In this document: positions 27,405-35,596 of the stretch, piece after piece
Layout of the letters: each line of letters opens with the position of its first letter
Numbering within the stretch: position 1 is the stretch's first letter
Assembly (NCBI GenBank): GCA_903832295.1
Contig: CAILAZ010000283.1
Location: forward strand, 1-47,543
Direction: 5' to 3'
Length of the DNA stretch: 47,543 nucleotides
Source of the DNA: an uncultured Acidobacteriota bacterium
GTDB taxonomy: Bacteria; Acidobacteriota; Terriglobia; Terriglobales; Acidobacteriaceae
Translations under genes and position numbers: made by a program
The notes under the pieces: model-generated
What the model was told of the DNA's origin: nothing
The model's database searches: none
The model's input: only the letters and a program-made list of their open reading frames with translations

Positions 27405-28541
27405 CTACTTGCTCATCAGGATCGTCACTGATCCGGCACTGCCGTTAGTGGCTACGACGAGATCCATTTTGCCGTCGCCGTTAAAGTCACCAGCCGCCAG
27501 CGCGGTAGGATTGGCACTGGCTGTAAGTGATGGCGCAACCGTGAAAGTTCCATTGCCATTGCCCAAAAGAATGGTCACAGTATTGTTGCCGAAATCGGTC
27601 GCTGCGATATCCATTTTTCCGTCGCCATTGAAGTCCCCAACTGCCAGGGCCACAGCGTTGGGAGCAGCGGGCGAAGGCGCAGCAGTGAAGGTTCCATCGC
27701 CATTACTGAGCAGGATGCTCAATGTATTGTTGCTGGTTACGGCGAGATCGAGTTTTCCATCACCGTCAAAATCCCCGACCGCGATACCTTCCGGCCAGGA
27801 GACTGAGGGCGATGCAGCGGCAGTGAAGGTTCCGTCGCCATTACCGAGCAGAATTGTCACACTGCTACTGGAGTAGTTGGTCACGGCTAGATCGAGCTTG
27901 CCGTCGCCGTTCCAGTCTCCTGCCACGATATCCATTGGCATGGAACCCGTAGCCGGGGACGCCGAAGCGGGTGTGAACGTTCCGTCGCCATTGCCAAGCA
28001 GGATGGTCACGGTTTTACTGCCCTGGTTGGTGACGGCGAGATCGAGCTTGCCATCGCCGTTGAAATCGCCAGCCACAAGACCAAACGGAGTGGCACCAGT
28101 AGCGGGCGAGGCTGCAGCCCTGAAGGTTCCATCGCCATTGCCAAGCAGAATCGTTAGCGAATTGCTGCCTTTATTGGCCACGGCGAGGTCGAGCTTGCCA
28201 TCGCCGTTAAAATCCCCAACAATAATGCCATTCGGGGATTTTCCGGTAGCAGGCGAAGGCGCAGTGGTAAAGGTTCCATCCCCCTTGCCGAGAAGGATTG
28301 TCACGTTATTGCTGGCCATATTGGTAACGGCGATATCAAGTTTGCCGTCGCCGTTAAAGTCGCCAACTGCAACGCCGTACGGTTCGAGTCCGGTCTCATA
28401 GTTATTCGAAGACTTGGAGGAGGACTGTGTCCCAGAAGACGAAGACCCGCAACCAACGAGAACGGCCATTAGGCCAACGATTGAGCAAAAGAAAAGACAC
28501 CGAAGTTTTTTCAGGGTAGTAACGCTGTGGATGAAAGTCAT
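27405..28541 (-). CDS. FG-GAP/VCBS repeat lipoprotein
   Basis: This 378-residue protein has a signal peptide ending LVGCGSS, a good lipobox, so it is probably a lipoprotein. The rest is seven FG-GAP repeats with VGDFNGDGKLDIAV and ILLGNGDGTF units at about 57-residue spacing, enough for a seven-bladed propeller. The repeats are very similar to those in the preceding gene at 24586-27135, so the two are paralogous. GAGGA precedes ATG 28541. Ligand unknown. Confidence 0.85.
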   Translation of the reverse strand: MTFIHSVTTLKKLRCLFFCSIVGLMAVLVGCGSSSSGTQSSSKSSNNYETGLEPYGVAVGDFNGDGKLDIAVTNMASNNVTILLGKGDGTFTTAPSPATGKSPNGIIVGDFNGDGKLDLAVANKGSNSLTILLGNGDGTFRAAASPATGATPFGLVAGDFNGDGKLDLAVTNQGSKTVTILLGNGDGTFTPASASPATGSMPMDIVAGDWNGDGKLDLAVTNYSSSSVTILLGNGDGTFTAAASPSVSWPEGIAVGDFDGDGKLDLAVTSNNTLSILLSNGDGTFTAAPSPAAPNAVALAVGDFNGDGKMDIAATDFGNNTVTILLGNGNGTFTVAPSLTASANPTALAAGDFNGDGKMDLVVATNGSAGSVTILMSK

Positions 28542-28804
28542 GGTGCTGTTTCCTCAATATGATCAGTCGCAATGACTGGGCTGGACATGCGCAACATCTC
28601 TCACCCGCTTGCAGATATGAGGAATGCACGAGATGACGGGCTAAATTGCTTACGCACGACGGTTTGATAGATTGAGCCGTTGAACAAACAGCCCACAAAG
28701 GAATGGCTGAATCGCCATCGGACGATTCAGTTGATCTACTGCGAAACGGGCACAGCCTGATAAGAGAAGGACGGACACCCTCCTCCTGAGCGACCGAGAT
28801 GCAA

Positions 28805-30118
28805 TCAGTGTTCACTCGACCACCGCGAACCTGCTGCGACGGCGGCATGTTGCGCCGTGCTTTCCCGGTCAATTGTTTTGGCCTCTTCCATGGAAATCGG
28901 TAGAGGCGGAATGGTGTCCTGCGCCAGATCCCAGCGCCAGGTCAGGTATTTGCTCTTTTCGGCTTGTTCGTCGAGGTGCTTGTAATACGCTTCATCAGCG
29001 TCGGGATGGACGATATAGAGGGCGGTTGTCTTCGGCGCCGCATCCCTCAAAACCACCGCAGGCTGGGGATAGGTGGACGGAGTATTGAAGCGAAGCATCT
29101 TGTCGAAGCGCCGGCGCCCTGCCGTGAGCGCGTCGATAATTTGCTTCTCGTACATGTCCTCGAACGGAAGCCAATTCTCGTCGACCATCATCACGTCCAT
29201 CCTCTTGAGCGACGCAATGCCCAGCTCGCTGAAGCTGAATGTGCCGATGGTCATCAGGTGGAAGTTCGGATGTGCCCGCAACATATCAAGCTCTCCACTG
29301 AACGCCTTGGAGAAGCGCTTGAGAATCGAATCATCCATGAGCAGCGGGAAATCTGGCATGTGTTTGGCGATGAAGTTGTGGCCGTACTGGGTGTGCTGGA
29401 GTTCCTTGTATTCCGCGATCAGAAGCATGAGTCGCTTCTTGCCCGATTCCCCGGACGCAATCTTGGAAAGCGCTGCCAGCCGGCGCGCGGCGATCTCGTC
29501 TTTTGCTTCGCCCCGGAACGGTTCGGGCACGAAGAGGACCTCCGCCAATGGGAGGCCCTTCGTGGTTTTATCCCTGACCGCGGAGTGGATGCGGTTCCAG
29601 ATCATCCACCAGTTGCGCTTTCCGGCAAACCCGGGAGCCCATTGATTCAACTGGGCTTGGTGCCAGAGATAATGCAAGGTGGCGCGCAGCGAGAGCTTGC
29701 GGCCATCGGAGGCCACCTCGGTCCTCTCCGAGTCGCCAGCAGCGGTGGGGGCGCGCCCGCCGCCATCGGTCAGGCTGAAATCCAGCTTGAGCGTCGTAAT
29801 GCCGTCCGAGCCTTCCTGGATAGCCGATCCGAGGACCGCGCCGTAGCCGGTCATCTCTGGCGGTAGCTCGTAGGAATCGCACTCGGCTGTGTGCTCCTGA
29901 GCGCTGTTTGGCATACGCTTGCACAGGTAGGTGTCGCCAAGACGGGAGATGTACATCGGGATGCCTTCGTCCCGCTCGTAACCAGGTTCGGACCGCCGGC
30001 AAAGGCAGCGGGGTCGCACCTCCTCGATATTGGGAGCGTTGTACGCCTGGGCCAGCGCTACAGGAAACGCCGGGTCGCTGGAATCTACCTCAAAATTGGC
30101 GATCTTGTACCGAGCCAT
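28805..30118 (-). CDS. DUF1173 family plasmid/ICE protein
   Basis: This 437-residue protein has an N-terminal Cys pattern (RCLCRR) and a CDSYELPPEMTGYG segment, then YGAVLGSAI, SLRATLHYLWHQAQLNQW, FVPEPFRGE and GFFSF-like blocks. This is the DUF1173 pattern found on integrative and conjugative elements and plasmids; its role is unknown. AAAGG lies seven bases before ATG 30118. It supports the view that the whole window is mobile. No catalytic motif is visible. Confidence 0.78.
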   Translation of the reverse strand: MARYKIANFEVDSSDPAFPVALAQAYNAPNIEEVRPRCLCRRSEPGYERDEGIPMYISRLGDTYLCKRMPNSAQEHTAECDSYELPPEMTGYGAVLGSAIQEGSDGITTLKLDFSLTDGGGRAPTAAGDSERTEVASDGRKLSLRATLHYLWHQAQLNQWAPGFAGKRNWWMIWNRIHSAVRDKTTKGLPLAEVLFVPEPFRGEAKDEIAARRLAALSKIASGESGKKRLMLLIAEYKELQHTQYGHNFIAKHMPDFPLLMDDSILKRFSKAFSGELDMLRAHPNFHLMTIGTFSFSELGIASLKRMDVMMVDENWLPFEDMYEKQIIDALTAGRRRFDKMLRFNTPSTYPQPAVVLRDAAPKTTALYIVHPDADEAYYKHLDEQAEKSKYLTWRWDLAQDTIPPLPISMEEAKTIDRESTAQHAAVAAGSRWSSEH

Positions 30119-30453
30119 AGCGAAGCCTTTCCATGTTTGCTATATGTCATAGCTTTACTATGCCATATATTTACAGGAAAGCAAGAGGATCGAATAAGCG
30201 TTTTGAGTCTGCCCGGCACAGATCAGATTTGATCGGCTCTATTCGGAGAGGAATGTCCTGCGGCGCTTTCTGTGGAGACGTCGGGTGTGCCGCGTGTTCG
30301 GTTGGTTACGTATAGTGCTGGCGGCATCGGAATGCGGCCAGCCAGTGCAGGGTTATGGTCCGGGGGAGAAGATGAGTTTCGGAAGGCGAGCGCCCCATTA
30401 TATGTAGTGCGGCGTCGCGGCGACTGGATGAGCAGCATGCGAAAAGCCGGTGT
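30119..30453. other. Non-coding gap upstream of DUF1173 gene
   Basis: About 335 bp with an A/T-rich stretch next to the DUF1173 start (30130-30180), which may hold its promoter. I see no convincing gene or repeat in the remainder. Confidence 0.5.
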
Positions 30454-31158
30454 TCAGCGCCGACCTTCATCGTTCACGCCCGCGTCTTGGAGAACGTAGA
30501 AGGTCTTAGCCACCGCATCGTCTGGGTCGATACACTCCCATCCGAAGTTACTGAGCCTGAACAAGCGTGGCGGAAATCCTATCAATTCGTTCAGTAGCCA
30601 GTATGCTGCTTTCACTGCCCGAAGCGAATCTTCCCTTACCGTCGAGATGTCACCGGTGTGCAGGTACTGGCAGCGGATTGTGTAGAGCGCGCTGAGTTCG
30701 TTCGCCAAATCCACGCTTACGTATTTCCAGGCTGCGAGTGCCTCGATATTCGGCTGCCATTCATTCGTTGCGCCTTTTCCCCAGAGATTCTTCAGCTTCG
30801 GCAATGAATGCTCGTGCAAGCGGATCCGCGCAGTGTTCAGCATTCGTTCGATCGAAACGACTGACGCTGAAAGTGCAGAAAAGAACAGTCCCATAACATA
30901 CGACCGCTCTATCTCTTCGATAATTGAATCGAACTCTGTTGTGCCTCTGAACTGAGGCGGCTCGATTTCGAAAAATCTGTCGATCATCGAGGTATTGACG
31001 AGATAGTCCGGTATCATCTCATCCGACACAGGGGTTGAGGCGTTTGCTGCGAGGAAGAGTTTTACAGTCCTAAGCGTCTCGGCTCGACGCCGCGCTTCGT
31101 CGCCGATCCTCAAGGCATTCCGTGTCGTGTTCAAATAGATGTTCATTAGCGGGGACAT
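30454..31158 (-). CDS. HEPN-type protein
   Basis: This 234-residue helical protein has LYTIRCQYLHTGD, an R-x4-H motif in a helix, typical of HEPN RNase domains. Most of the length is alpha-helical with an MGLFFSALSASVVSIERML segment. No toxin-antitoxin partner is seen immediately next to it. There is no strong ribosome site before ATG 31158, and MNIYLNTT four codons on is an alternative start. RNase activity is inference from the motif. Confidence 0.6.
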   Translation of the reverse strand: MSPLMNIYLNTTRNALRIGDEARRRAETLRTVKLFLAANASTPVSDEMIPDYLVNTSMIDRFFEIEPPQFRGTTEFDSIIEEIERSYVMGLFFSALSASVVSIERMLNTARIRLHEHSLPKLKNLWGKGATNEWQPNIEALAAWKYVSVDLANELSALYTIRCQYLHTGDISTVREDSLRAVKAAYWLLNELIGFPPRLFRLSNFGWECIDPDDAVAKTFYVLQDAGVNDEGRR

Positions 31159-31248
31159 GATGCGATGAGTATACGGCCTTCGTGCGGGGTCGCGATCCTT
31201 CGCGCGAACGGGCTAGTTGCGTCCCCCAGCATTATGCGCCGAGCGTGC

Positions 31249-31926
31249 TCAGTGCCCAATCAACACGGGCTCCGCGCACGCCGCATCATCGTTCTTCACC
31301 AAGTTCACCCGGCTGCTAACTTCGTAGCGTCGCATCAGGTCGGGATTGAAGGGCTTCAACAGGTCACAAATGGTGTCCGTCTTCTGATAACCCGGGTCGA
31401 GCCACAGATCGTAAGTGTCGTCGGGCAGGATGACGGGCATGCGGTCGTGGACGTCGGCACAGAGTGCGTTCGGCGTCGTGGTGATGATGGAACAGGTCTC
31501 AACTATCTTCCCTTCGAGATTCTTCCACTGCTCCCAGATTCCAGCGAACGCGAAGATCGATTCGTCGGCCATGGTGAAACAAAACGGGGTTTTCGTCTTT
31601 CCATTCTTCGCCCACTCGTAAAAGCCGTCCCCTGGAATCAAGCAGCGCCGCTTCTTCAACGCCTCGCAAAACGCAGGTTTTGAGGCCACCGTCTCAGCAC
31701 GAGCATTGATCATCTTGTAGCCGATGCTCGCGTCCTTCGCCCAGAACGGAATCAGTCCCCAGCGCATCTCCGACCCAAAACGTCTGGGCTCCTCAGGATG
31801 CTGGCGGACGACTAGGACGTTCTGAGCTGGCGCGACGTTATAGCGAGGTACCCAATCGTCGTCGAGGTCGATGGCGAAGTGTTCGGCGAGTTTGGCGGCA
31901 CGGCTGAGGCGGAAGCGTCCACACAT
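31249..31926 (-). CDS. SOS response-associated peptidase (SRAP/YedK/HMCES)
   Basis: This 225-residue protein starts MCGRFRLSR with the catalytic Cys2 exposed after Met removal. It has NARAETVASKPAF, IPGDGFYEW with the active-site Glu, and HDRMPVIL. SRAP proteins form a thiazolidine crosslink to abasic sites in single-stranded DNA and shield them. It is divergent from the Y-family polymerase gene with only 56 bp between the starts. Full family length and motifs make this firm. Confidence 0.93.
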   Translation of the reverse strand: MCGRFRLSRAAKLAEHFAIDLDDDWVPRYNVAPAQNVLVVRQHPEEPRRFGSEMRWGLIPFWAKDASIGYKMINARAETVASKPAFCEALKKRRCLIPGDGFYEWAKNGKTKTPFCFTMADESIFAFAGIWEQWKNLEGKIVETCSIITTTPNALCADVHDRMPVILPDDTYDLWLDPGYQKTDTICDLLKPFNPDLMRRYEVSSRVNLVKNDDAACAEPVLIGH

Positions 31927-31982
31927 GGAAGGATTTTATCACTTTCGTCTTTTCTTCGCCCTTTCAATTACAATCAATTCCC

Positions 31983-33260
31983 GTGAGGCTCCTGCCAGCA
32001 TTCGCGGAAGGTTCGGCTCCAACCGTGGAGTGGCTCTTCCTTGATCTGAACTCCTACTTCGCCTCAGTTGAGCAACAAGAGCGCCCGGAACTGAGGGGGC
32101 GTCCGATAGGCATCGTCCCTCTCATCACGGAGAATACCTGCTGCATCGCCGCCTCCTATGAAGCGAAGGCATATGGCGTGAAGACGGGCGTCAACGTGGC
32201 AGAGGCAAAGCTGCTATGCCCACACATTGAACTCGTCGAAGCCCGGCCAAAACTCTACGTCGAGTACCACCATCGCATCGTCGAGGCCGTCAACTCCTGC
32301 ATCCCAGTCACCAGTGTGATGTCGGTGGATGAGATGGCCTGCAAGTTGATGGGGCGGGAGCGTGCCCTTCCCAACGCCACAACTCTTGCTCTTGACATCA
32401 AGCAGTCGCTCCGCACCGTGGGAGCAACCCTGCGCTGTTCAGTCGGGCTAGCTCCCAACCGTTACCTGTCGAAGATTGCCTCCGACCTGTGCAAGCCGGA
32501 TGGGCTGACAGCTTTTCTGCTACGCGACCTGCCACAAGCCCTCTACTGCCTGAAACTGTCGGACCTAGTGGGCGTCGGTCGCGCTATGGAGAAGCGAATT
32601 CATGGCAATGGGATCACGACGGTCGAGCAGTTGTGCCAGCTTTCGCCAGAACAGATGCGGCGGATATGGAACAGCGTCCTGGGAGAGCGACTCTGGCACT
32701 GGCTGCGCGGAGCCGACTTCCACTCTCCCGAGTTTAAGCGGAAGAGCCTCGGCAAGCAGCATGTTCTTCCGCCTAAGTATCGGACACGGGAACAGGCGTT
32801 GTTCGTGGCCCTCAAGCTGTTGCACGTCTCAGCCGCCAACCTGCGAAAGTTGAAGATGTGGGCCGGCGGCATTGGGGCGGTCGTGGAGTTTCTGAAGAAG
32901 CGGCCAGCGAGATTCGACGGTGAAGGCGTGGAGGTTCCCGCATGGAAGGCTCACATGCGAATTCATGAGTGCCGGGACACCGTGATTCTCCAGGGGTACC
33001 TTACGAAATTGTGGGATTCTTGCCCGGCACAAGAGCCATTGCAAGTCGGAATCTGGCTTTTCAATCTCGTGCCAGATGAACTGCACACGCTCTCATTGTT
33101 CGAGGACGACGAAAAACGACACAGGATCAGCACGGTCGTCGATGAATTGAACCAGCGGTACGGGCAGAACGCCGTGTACTTCGGCGGGATTCACTCAGTG
33201 CTCGACTCTGCCCCGACGCGAATCTCGTTCACATCCATTCCTGATCTGGATGACTTCTGA
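31983..33260 (+). CDS. Y-family DNA polymerase (DinB/Pol IV-like)
   Basis: This protein of up to 425 residues has the metal-binding FLDLNSYFASVE near residue 21 and SVDEM at 115-118 (Asp116, Glu117). A helix-hairpin-helix-type region with LVGVGRAMEKRIHGNG follows. Near the C-terminus, HTLSLFEDD resembles a sliding-clamp-binding site. Relatives usually begin at the segment that starts VEWLFLDL, so GTG 32025 is a plausible start instead of GTG 31983. Its stop overlaps a tiny ORF by ATGA. Translesion synthesis past damaged bases is its likely job, complementary to the SRAP gene. Confidence 0.92.
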   Translation: MRLLPAFAEGSAPTVEWLFLDLNSYFASVEQQERPELRGRPIGIVPLITENTCCIAASYEAKAYGVKTGVNVAEAKLLCPHIELVEARPKLYVEYHHRIVEAVNSCIPVTSVMSVDEMACKLMGRERALPNATTLALDIKQSLRTVGATLRCSVGLAPNRYLSKIASDLCKPDGLTAFLLRDLPQALYCLKLSDLVGVGRAMEKRIHGNGITTVEQLCQLSPEQMRRIWNSVLGERLWHWLRGADFHSPEFKRKSLGKQHVLPPKYRTREQALFVALKLLHVSAANLRKLKMWAGGIGAVVEFLKKRPARFDGEGVEVPAWKAHMRIHECRDTVILQGYLTKLWDSCPAQEPLQVGIWLFNLVPDELHTLSLFEDDEKRHRISTVVDELNQRYGQNAVYFGGIHSVLDSAPTRISFTSIPDLDDF

Positions 33261-33373
33261 TGAACGAGCTTCCAAGTGTGGTGGTGGCCAAACGGCGGCG
33301 GGTCGCCAATGCCCCGGCAACCCGCCCGCGCGATTGTCACCCGCGTGGTTATGCTATCCACGCCCAGGAATGA
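33260..33373 (+). CDS. Possible small coupled ORF after polymerase
   Basis: A 37-codon frame (MNELPSVVVAKRRRV...) begins on the polymerase stop as ATGA and overlaps the end of the convergent 130-residue gene. The peptide is basic. Its only support is coupling; there is no family match. Confidence 0.25.
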   Translation: MNELPSVVVAKRRRVANAPATRPRDCHPRGYAIHAQE

Positions 33374-33741
33374 AAGCTGGCGTTTTTCCTAAAAGATTCG
33401 TCCATGGGCGGATAATCCCAGGGGTTTGTGAATACTCCATATCCAAGGACCCACTCATCGGCAGGAGTCGCGCATCGCACCAGGCGATCAGGCTCGGACC
33501 CCGTCCACAACAATGCCGCCGATGCCGGGATAATGATCCCGTCCTCCGCAAACGCCTGAATGAGACGATCACGAAGTTCGAGCACTTCGGGCGCGCTCTC
33601 CATATCTCCAGGATCCTGCGTGCTTTTTTCCTCGATGGCCTTGTTTACGACGATCTTCAGGTCGCCATAGATAGCCGCAACTTGTGGGAATTCAAGCAGC
33701 AGCACCCCGAAGGCGCCGCCGATCCCCGCACTTGATGACAT
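33349..33741 (-). CDS. Hypothetical protein
   Basis: This 130-residue protein starts at ATG 33741 after AAGGAG; upstream in-frame sequence has no coding look. It has an AAIYGDLKIVVNKAIEEK segment and an aromatic C-terminal end (SFHSWAWIA). It converges with the polymerase gene. No family is recognised. Confidence 0.6.
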   Translation of the reverse strand: MSSSAGIGGAFGVLLLEFPQVAAIYGDLKIVVNKAIEEKSTQDPGDMESAPEVLELRDRLIQAFAEDGIIIPASAALLWTGSEPDRLVRCATPADEWVLGYGVFTNPWDYPPMDESFRKNASFHSWAWIA

Positions 33742-34023
33742 CAGCAATTCTCCTTGTATTCCGTGAACTTCCGGTGCCGTAAAGGCCCGCTGCTCCCCTG
33801 CTTGGCCGAATCCTTGGCGCCTCATCGGAGAGGTACCGAGAGCCCGCCTGTGCCAGCCAAGCGGATCGCCGTGAACCCAGCAAATTTTGGGGTCCGAACA
33901 GGTATTTGGTCGAGCTGCATCAGTATTCAGAGGCCTCTGCGGCACCCGTTAACAGAGAGTGTATCGCAATTGTTAGATAAGTCCGATTTGTAGTTATTAC
34001 GCAACAAGCGATGATTCGCTTGA

Positions 34024-34257
34024 ATGGCCAAGCCAAAACCCAACAACGCAGACGTCCTCGTGGGTCTTGGGGAGCGTATTCGGAAGCTCCGGAAGAAGCG
34101 CGGCTGGACGCAGGAAATCATGGCCGAGAAAATCGGCATGGATCGTAGCTTCATTGCAGACCTGGAGCGCGGCAAACGCAATATTACGATCTTGAATCTG
34201 GTTGTGCTGGCTCAGGGTTTCGGCACTAGTCTATCGCAGTTGCTCTCACGCCTCTAG
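34024..34257 (+). CDS. XRE-family HTH transcriptional regulator
   Basis: This 77-residue protein has a complete helix-turn-helix: LGERIRKLRKKRGWTQEIMAEKIG, with the recognition helix in MDRSFIADLERGKRN, then NLVVLAQGF. It is a stand-alone Cro/CI-type DNA-binding domain. The 280 bp before it are A/T-rich near the start and could hold its operator, but I cannot see a clear palindrome. Its 3' end overlaps the end of the convergent zinc-ribbon gene by 12 bp. Confidence 0.85.
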   Translation: MAKPKPNNADVLVGLGERIRKLRKKRGWTQEIMAEKIGMDRSFIADLERGKRNITILNLVVLAQGFGTSLSQLLSRL

Positions 34258-35004
34258 TACAGAGACAGTGCTAGCCGCATTGTCACTTGCCGCTGCCACC
34301 TCAGGCTGCCGAATCGCACTGATGGCGTCCAGCCTGTACACATCGTTCCATTCTCTATTGCAATCCGTGCACTTCATCGGTTGCCAAGCTGTGCCTGCTT
34401 GCACGTCGAACTGCTGACCTTCGATATTGCTGCTCTCACAAAATGGGCAGGCGACACCGCCGTGCTGAATGTAGGGCTTCACCTTGTCCTGCCAGCAGCG
34501 GCGGCAAACAGTGCCGTGCTGCTGATGAGTGCTGTCGCACTCGCAGGCCTCCGGAATCGCCTTCAGGTGCTTGCGCGTGTCCAAGAGGTCATCGGCGATA
34601 TGGCGAAGCAACTCATAACATGCGTCCGGCATGATCTCCGAGCGTTCGTCTTCGCCAAACTCGTTCACCAGGAGATCGTCAATCTGGTCGTTGATGGCGG
34701 AGTCAGTGGTGGACAAGGGTTTGTCCGGAGCGAGATTGACGCTCACGATGCGCGCCTTCGGCCCCAGATTGATGCGCTCGCAGAGAGCATCGATCTGTTC
34801 CACTGTGAGAGGCTTCGTGCCGTCCTCAAAATGGTCAAAGCTCGGCAGGTCTTTCGCCAGGGCGCTCGCCACATCCTTGCTGGTGCGATCACCCAGTCCA
34901 AGATTCGTTAAGGTCAACTGCCAATTGCGTAGAGCGGCCAGCACGGTAGCGCACTCGCGATGATTGAGCCCGCCGGCCAACTTCAATTCAGTTGTGTGTT
35001 TCAA
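34246..35004 (-). CDS. Zinc-ribbon hypothetical protein
   Basis: This 252-residue protein has two Cys clusters: CECDSTHQQHGTVCRRC (CxC...CxxC) and a C-terminal CPFCESSN...CTDC pair. These look like treble-clef or zinc-ribbon folds. The start is chosen at TTG 35004 because GAGGTG lies about seven bases upstream. An in-frame ATG at 35112 would overlap the 3' end of the DUF6573 gene. The N-terminal half is helical. Function unknown; similar proteins occur on plasmids, which fits the setting. Confidence 0.65.
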   Translation of the reverse strand: MKHTTELKLAGGLNHRECATVLAALRNWQLTLTNLGLGDRTSKDVASALAKDLPSFDHFEDGTKPLTVEQIDALCERINLGPKARIVSVNLAPDKPLSTTDSAINDQIDDLLVNEFGEDERSEIMPDACYELLRHIADDLLDTRKHLKAIPEACECDSTHQQHGTVCRRCWQDKVKPYIQHGGVACPFCESSNIEGQQFDVQAGTAWQPMKCTDCNREWNDVYRLDAISAIRQPEVAAASDNAASTVSVLEA

Positions 35005-35068
35005 GATTGCACCTCGGTTGTTTTGTGAAGGGATTCGATCTTCTTCTCCGTCTTTAATGGTCAATTTC

Positions 35069-35503
35069 CTAATCTTCGTCGGGAAGCAGGATGGTGATGA
35101 CCGGCTCGCCATTGTCGCCTGGCCCGCAGAGTGCTTTTAGAATCACCGTCTCCCGCTTCGTCCGGTTGATGCGCTTACCGTCTACGCACACCCAATTGAT
35201 CACAGTCACTGGAAAGCGAATCTCCGAACCTCCGCGCTTAGCCGCGAGCTTGAACATGGTGAGCACGTCCCACAGCCTGCCGGAGATGTCCTGGCACGGC
35301 GGCAGCGGCGTATCCAACTCCGAAACCGTCTTAGCAAACGCCGCAATGGTCATGGCGACCGGAAATTTGATCCCAGCCTCGGCGCAGATGTTGAGTCCAG
35401 GCCGAAAGGTGAAGGATGGATCGTTGAGGTTAACGAGTACGCCATCCGCTATAGCCTGGGCGCGGGAATATGTGGCGATGTAGGTTATGTGGTCACTAGT
35501 CAT
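35069..35503 (-). pseudogene. DUF6573 gene 3' part, re-started from RIT terminal repeat
   Basis: DUF6573 proteins normally begin with a short GEVIxAYSR-type leader followed by AQAIADGVLVNL. Here residues 15 onward are that ordinary DUF6573 body, but the first 14 (MTSDHITYIATYSR) are encoded by the terminal inverted repeat of the RIT element. The authentic leader lies 3.6 kb away at 39121-39249 in the same frame and orientation. The join codes for Tyr-Ser-Arg at both ends. The resulting 144-residue frame is intact, so a chimeric protein may still be made, although the ribosome site is weak. DUF6573 has no known function and occurs on plasmids. Confidence 0.8.
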
Positions 35504-35549
35504 GAACTTCGCCTGGGGCACGGTGCCGCTGATTTGATCGCCACATAAA
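35462..35549. repeat. RIT left terminal inverted repeat
   Basis: The outer 42 bp (35462-35503) match 39059-39100 in reverse complement with two differences. The inner 11 bp CGCCACATAAA (35539-35549) match TTTATGTGGCG at 39012-39022. The middle is more diverged but of equal length. CCACATA-type heptamers recur within it and may be recombinase-binding half-sites. Confidence 0.8.
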
Positions 35550-35596
35550 CTTTCCTCGATATTTAGGCTGAGTAACTTCTTCCGGAGGAATCAGCC

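Noticed and set aside
25900..28400. Possible CRISPR or satellite array from strong periodicity
   Set aside because: The period of about 170 bp is explained by FG-GAP protein repeats; there are no short identical repeats with unique spacers.
28402..30232. Plus-strand open frames across the FG-GAP and DUF1173 genes, up to 300 codons
   Set aside because: They are antisense shadows of the repeat-rich genes, with Ser/Leu/Pro repeats that mirror the FG-GAP units and no ribosome sites.
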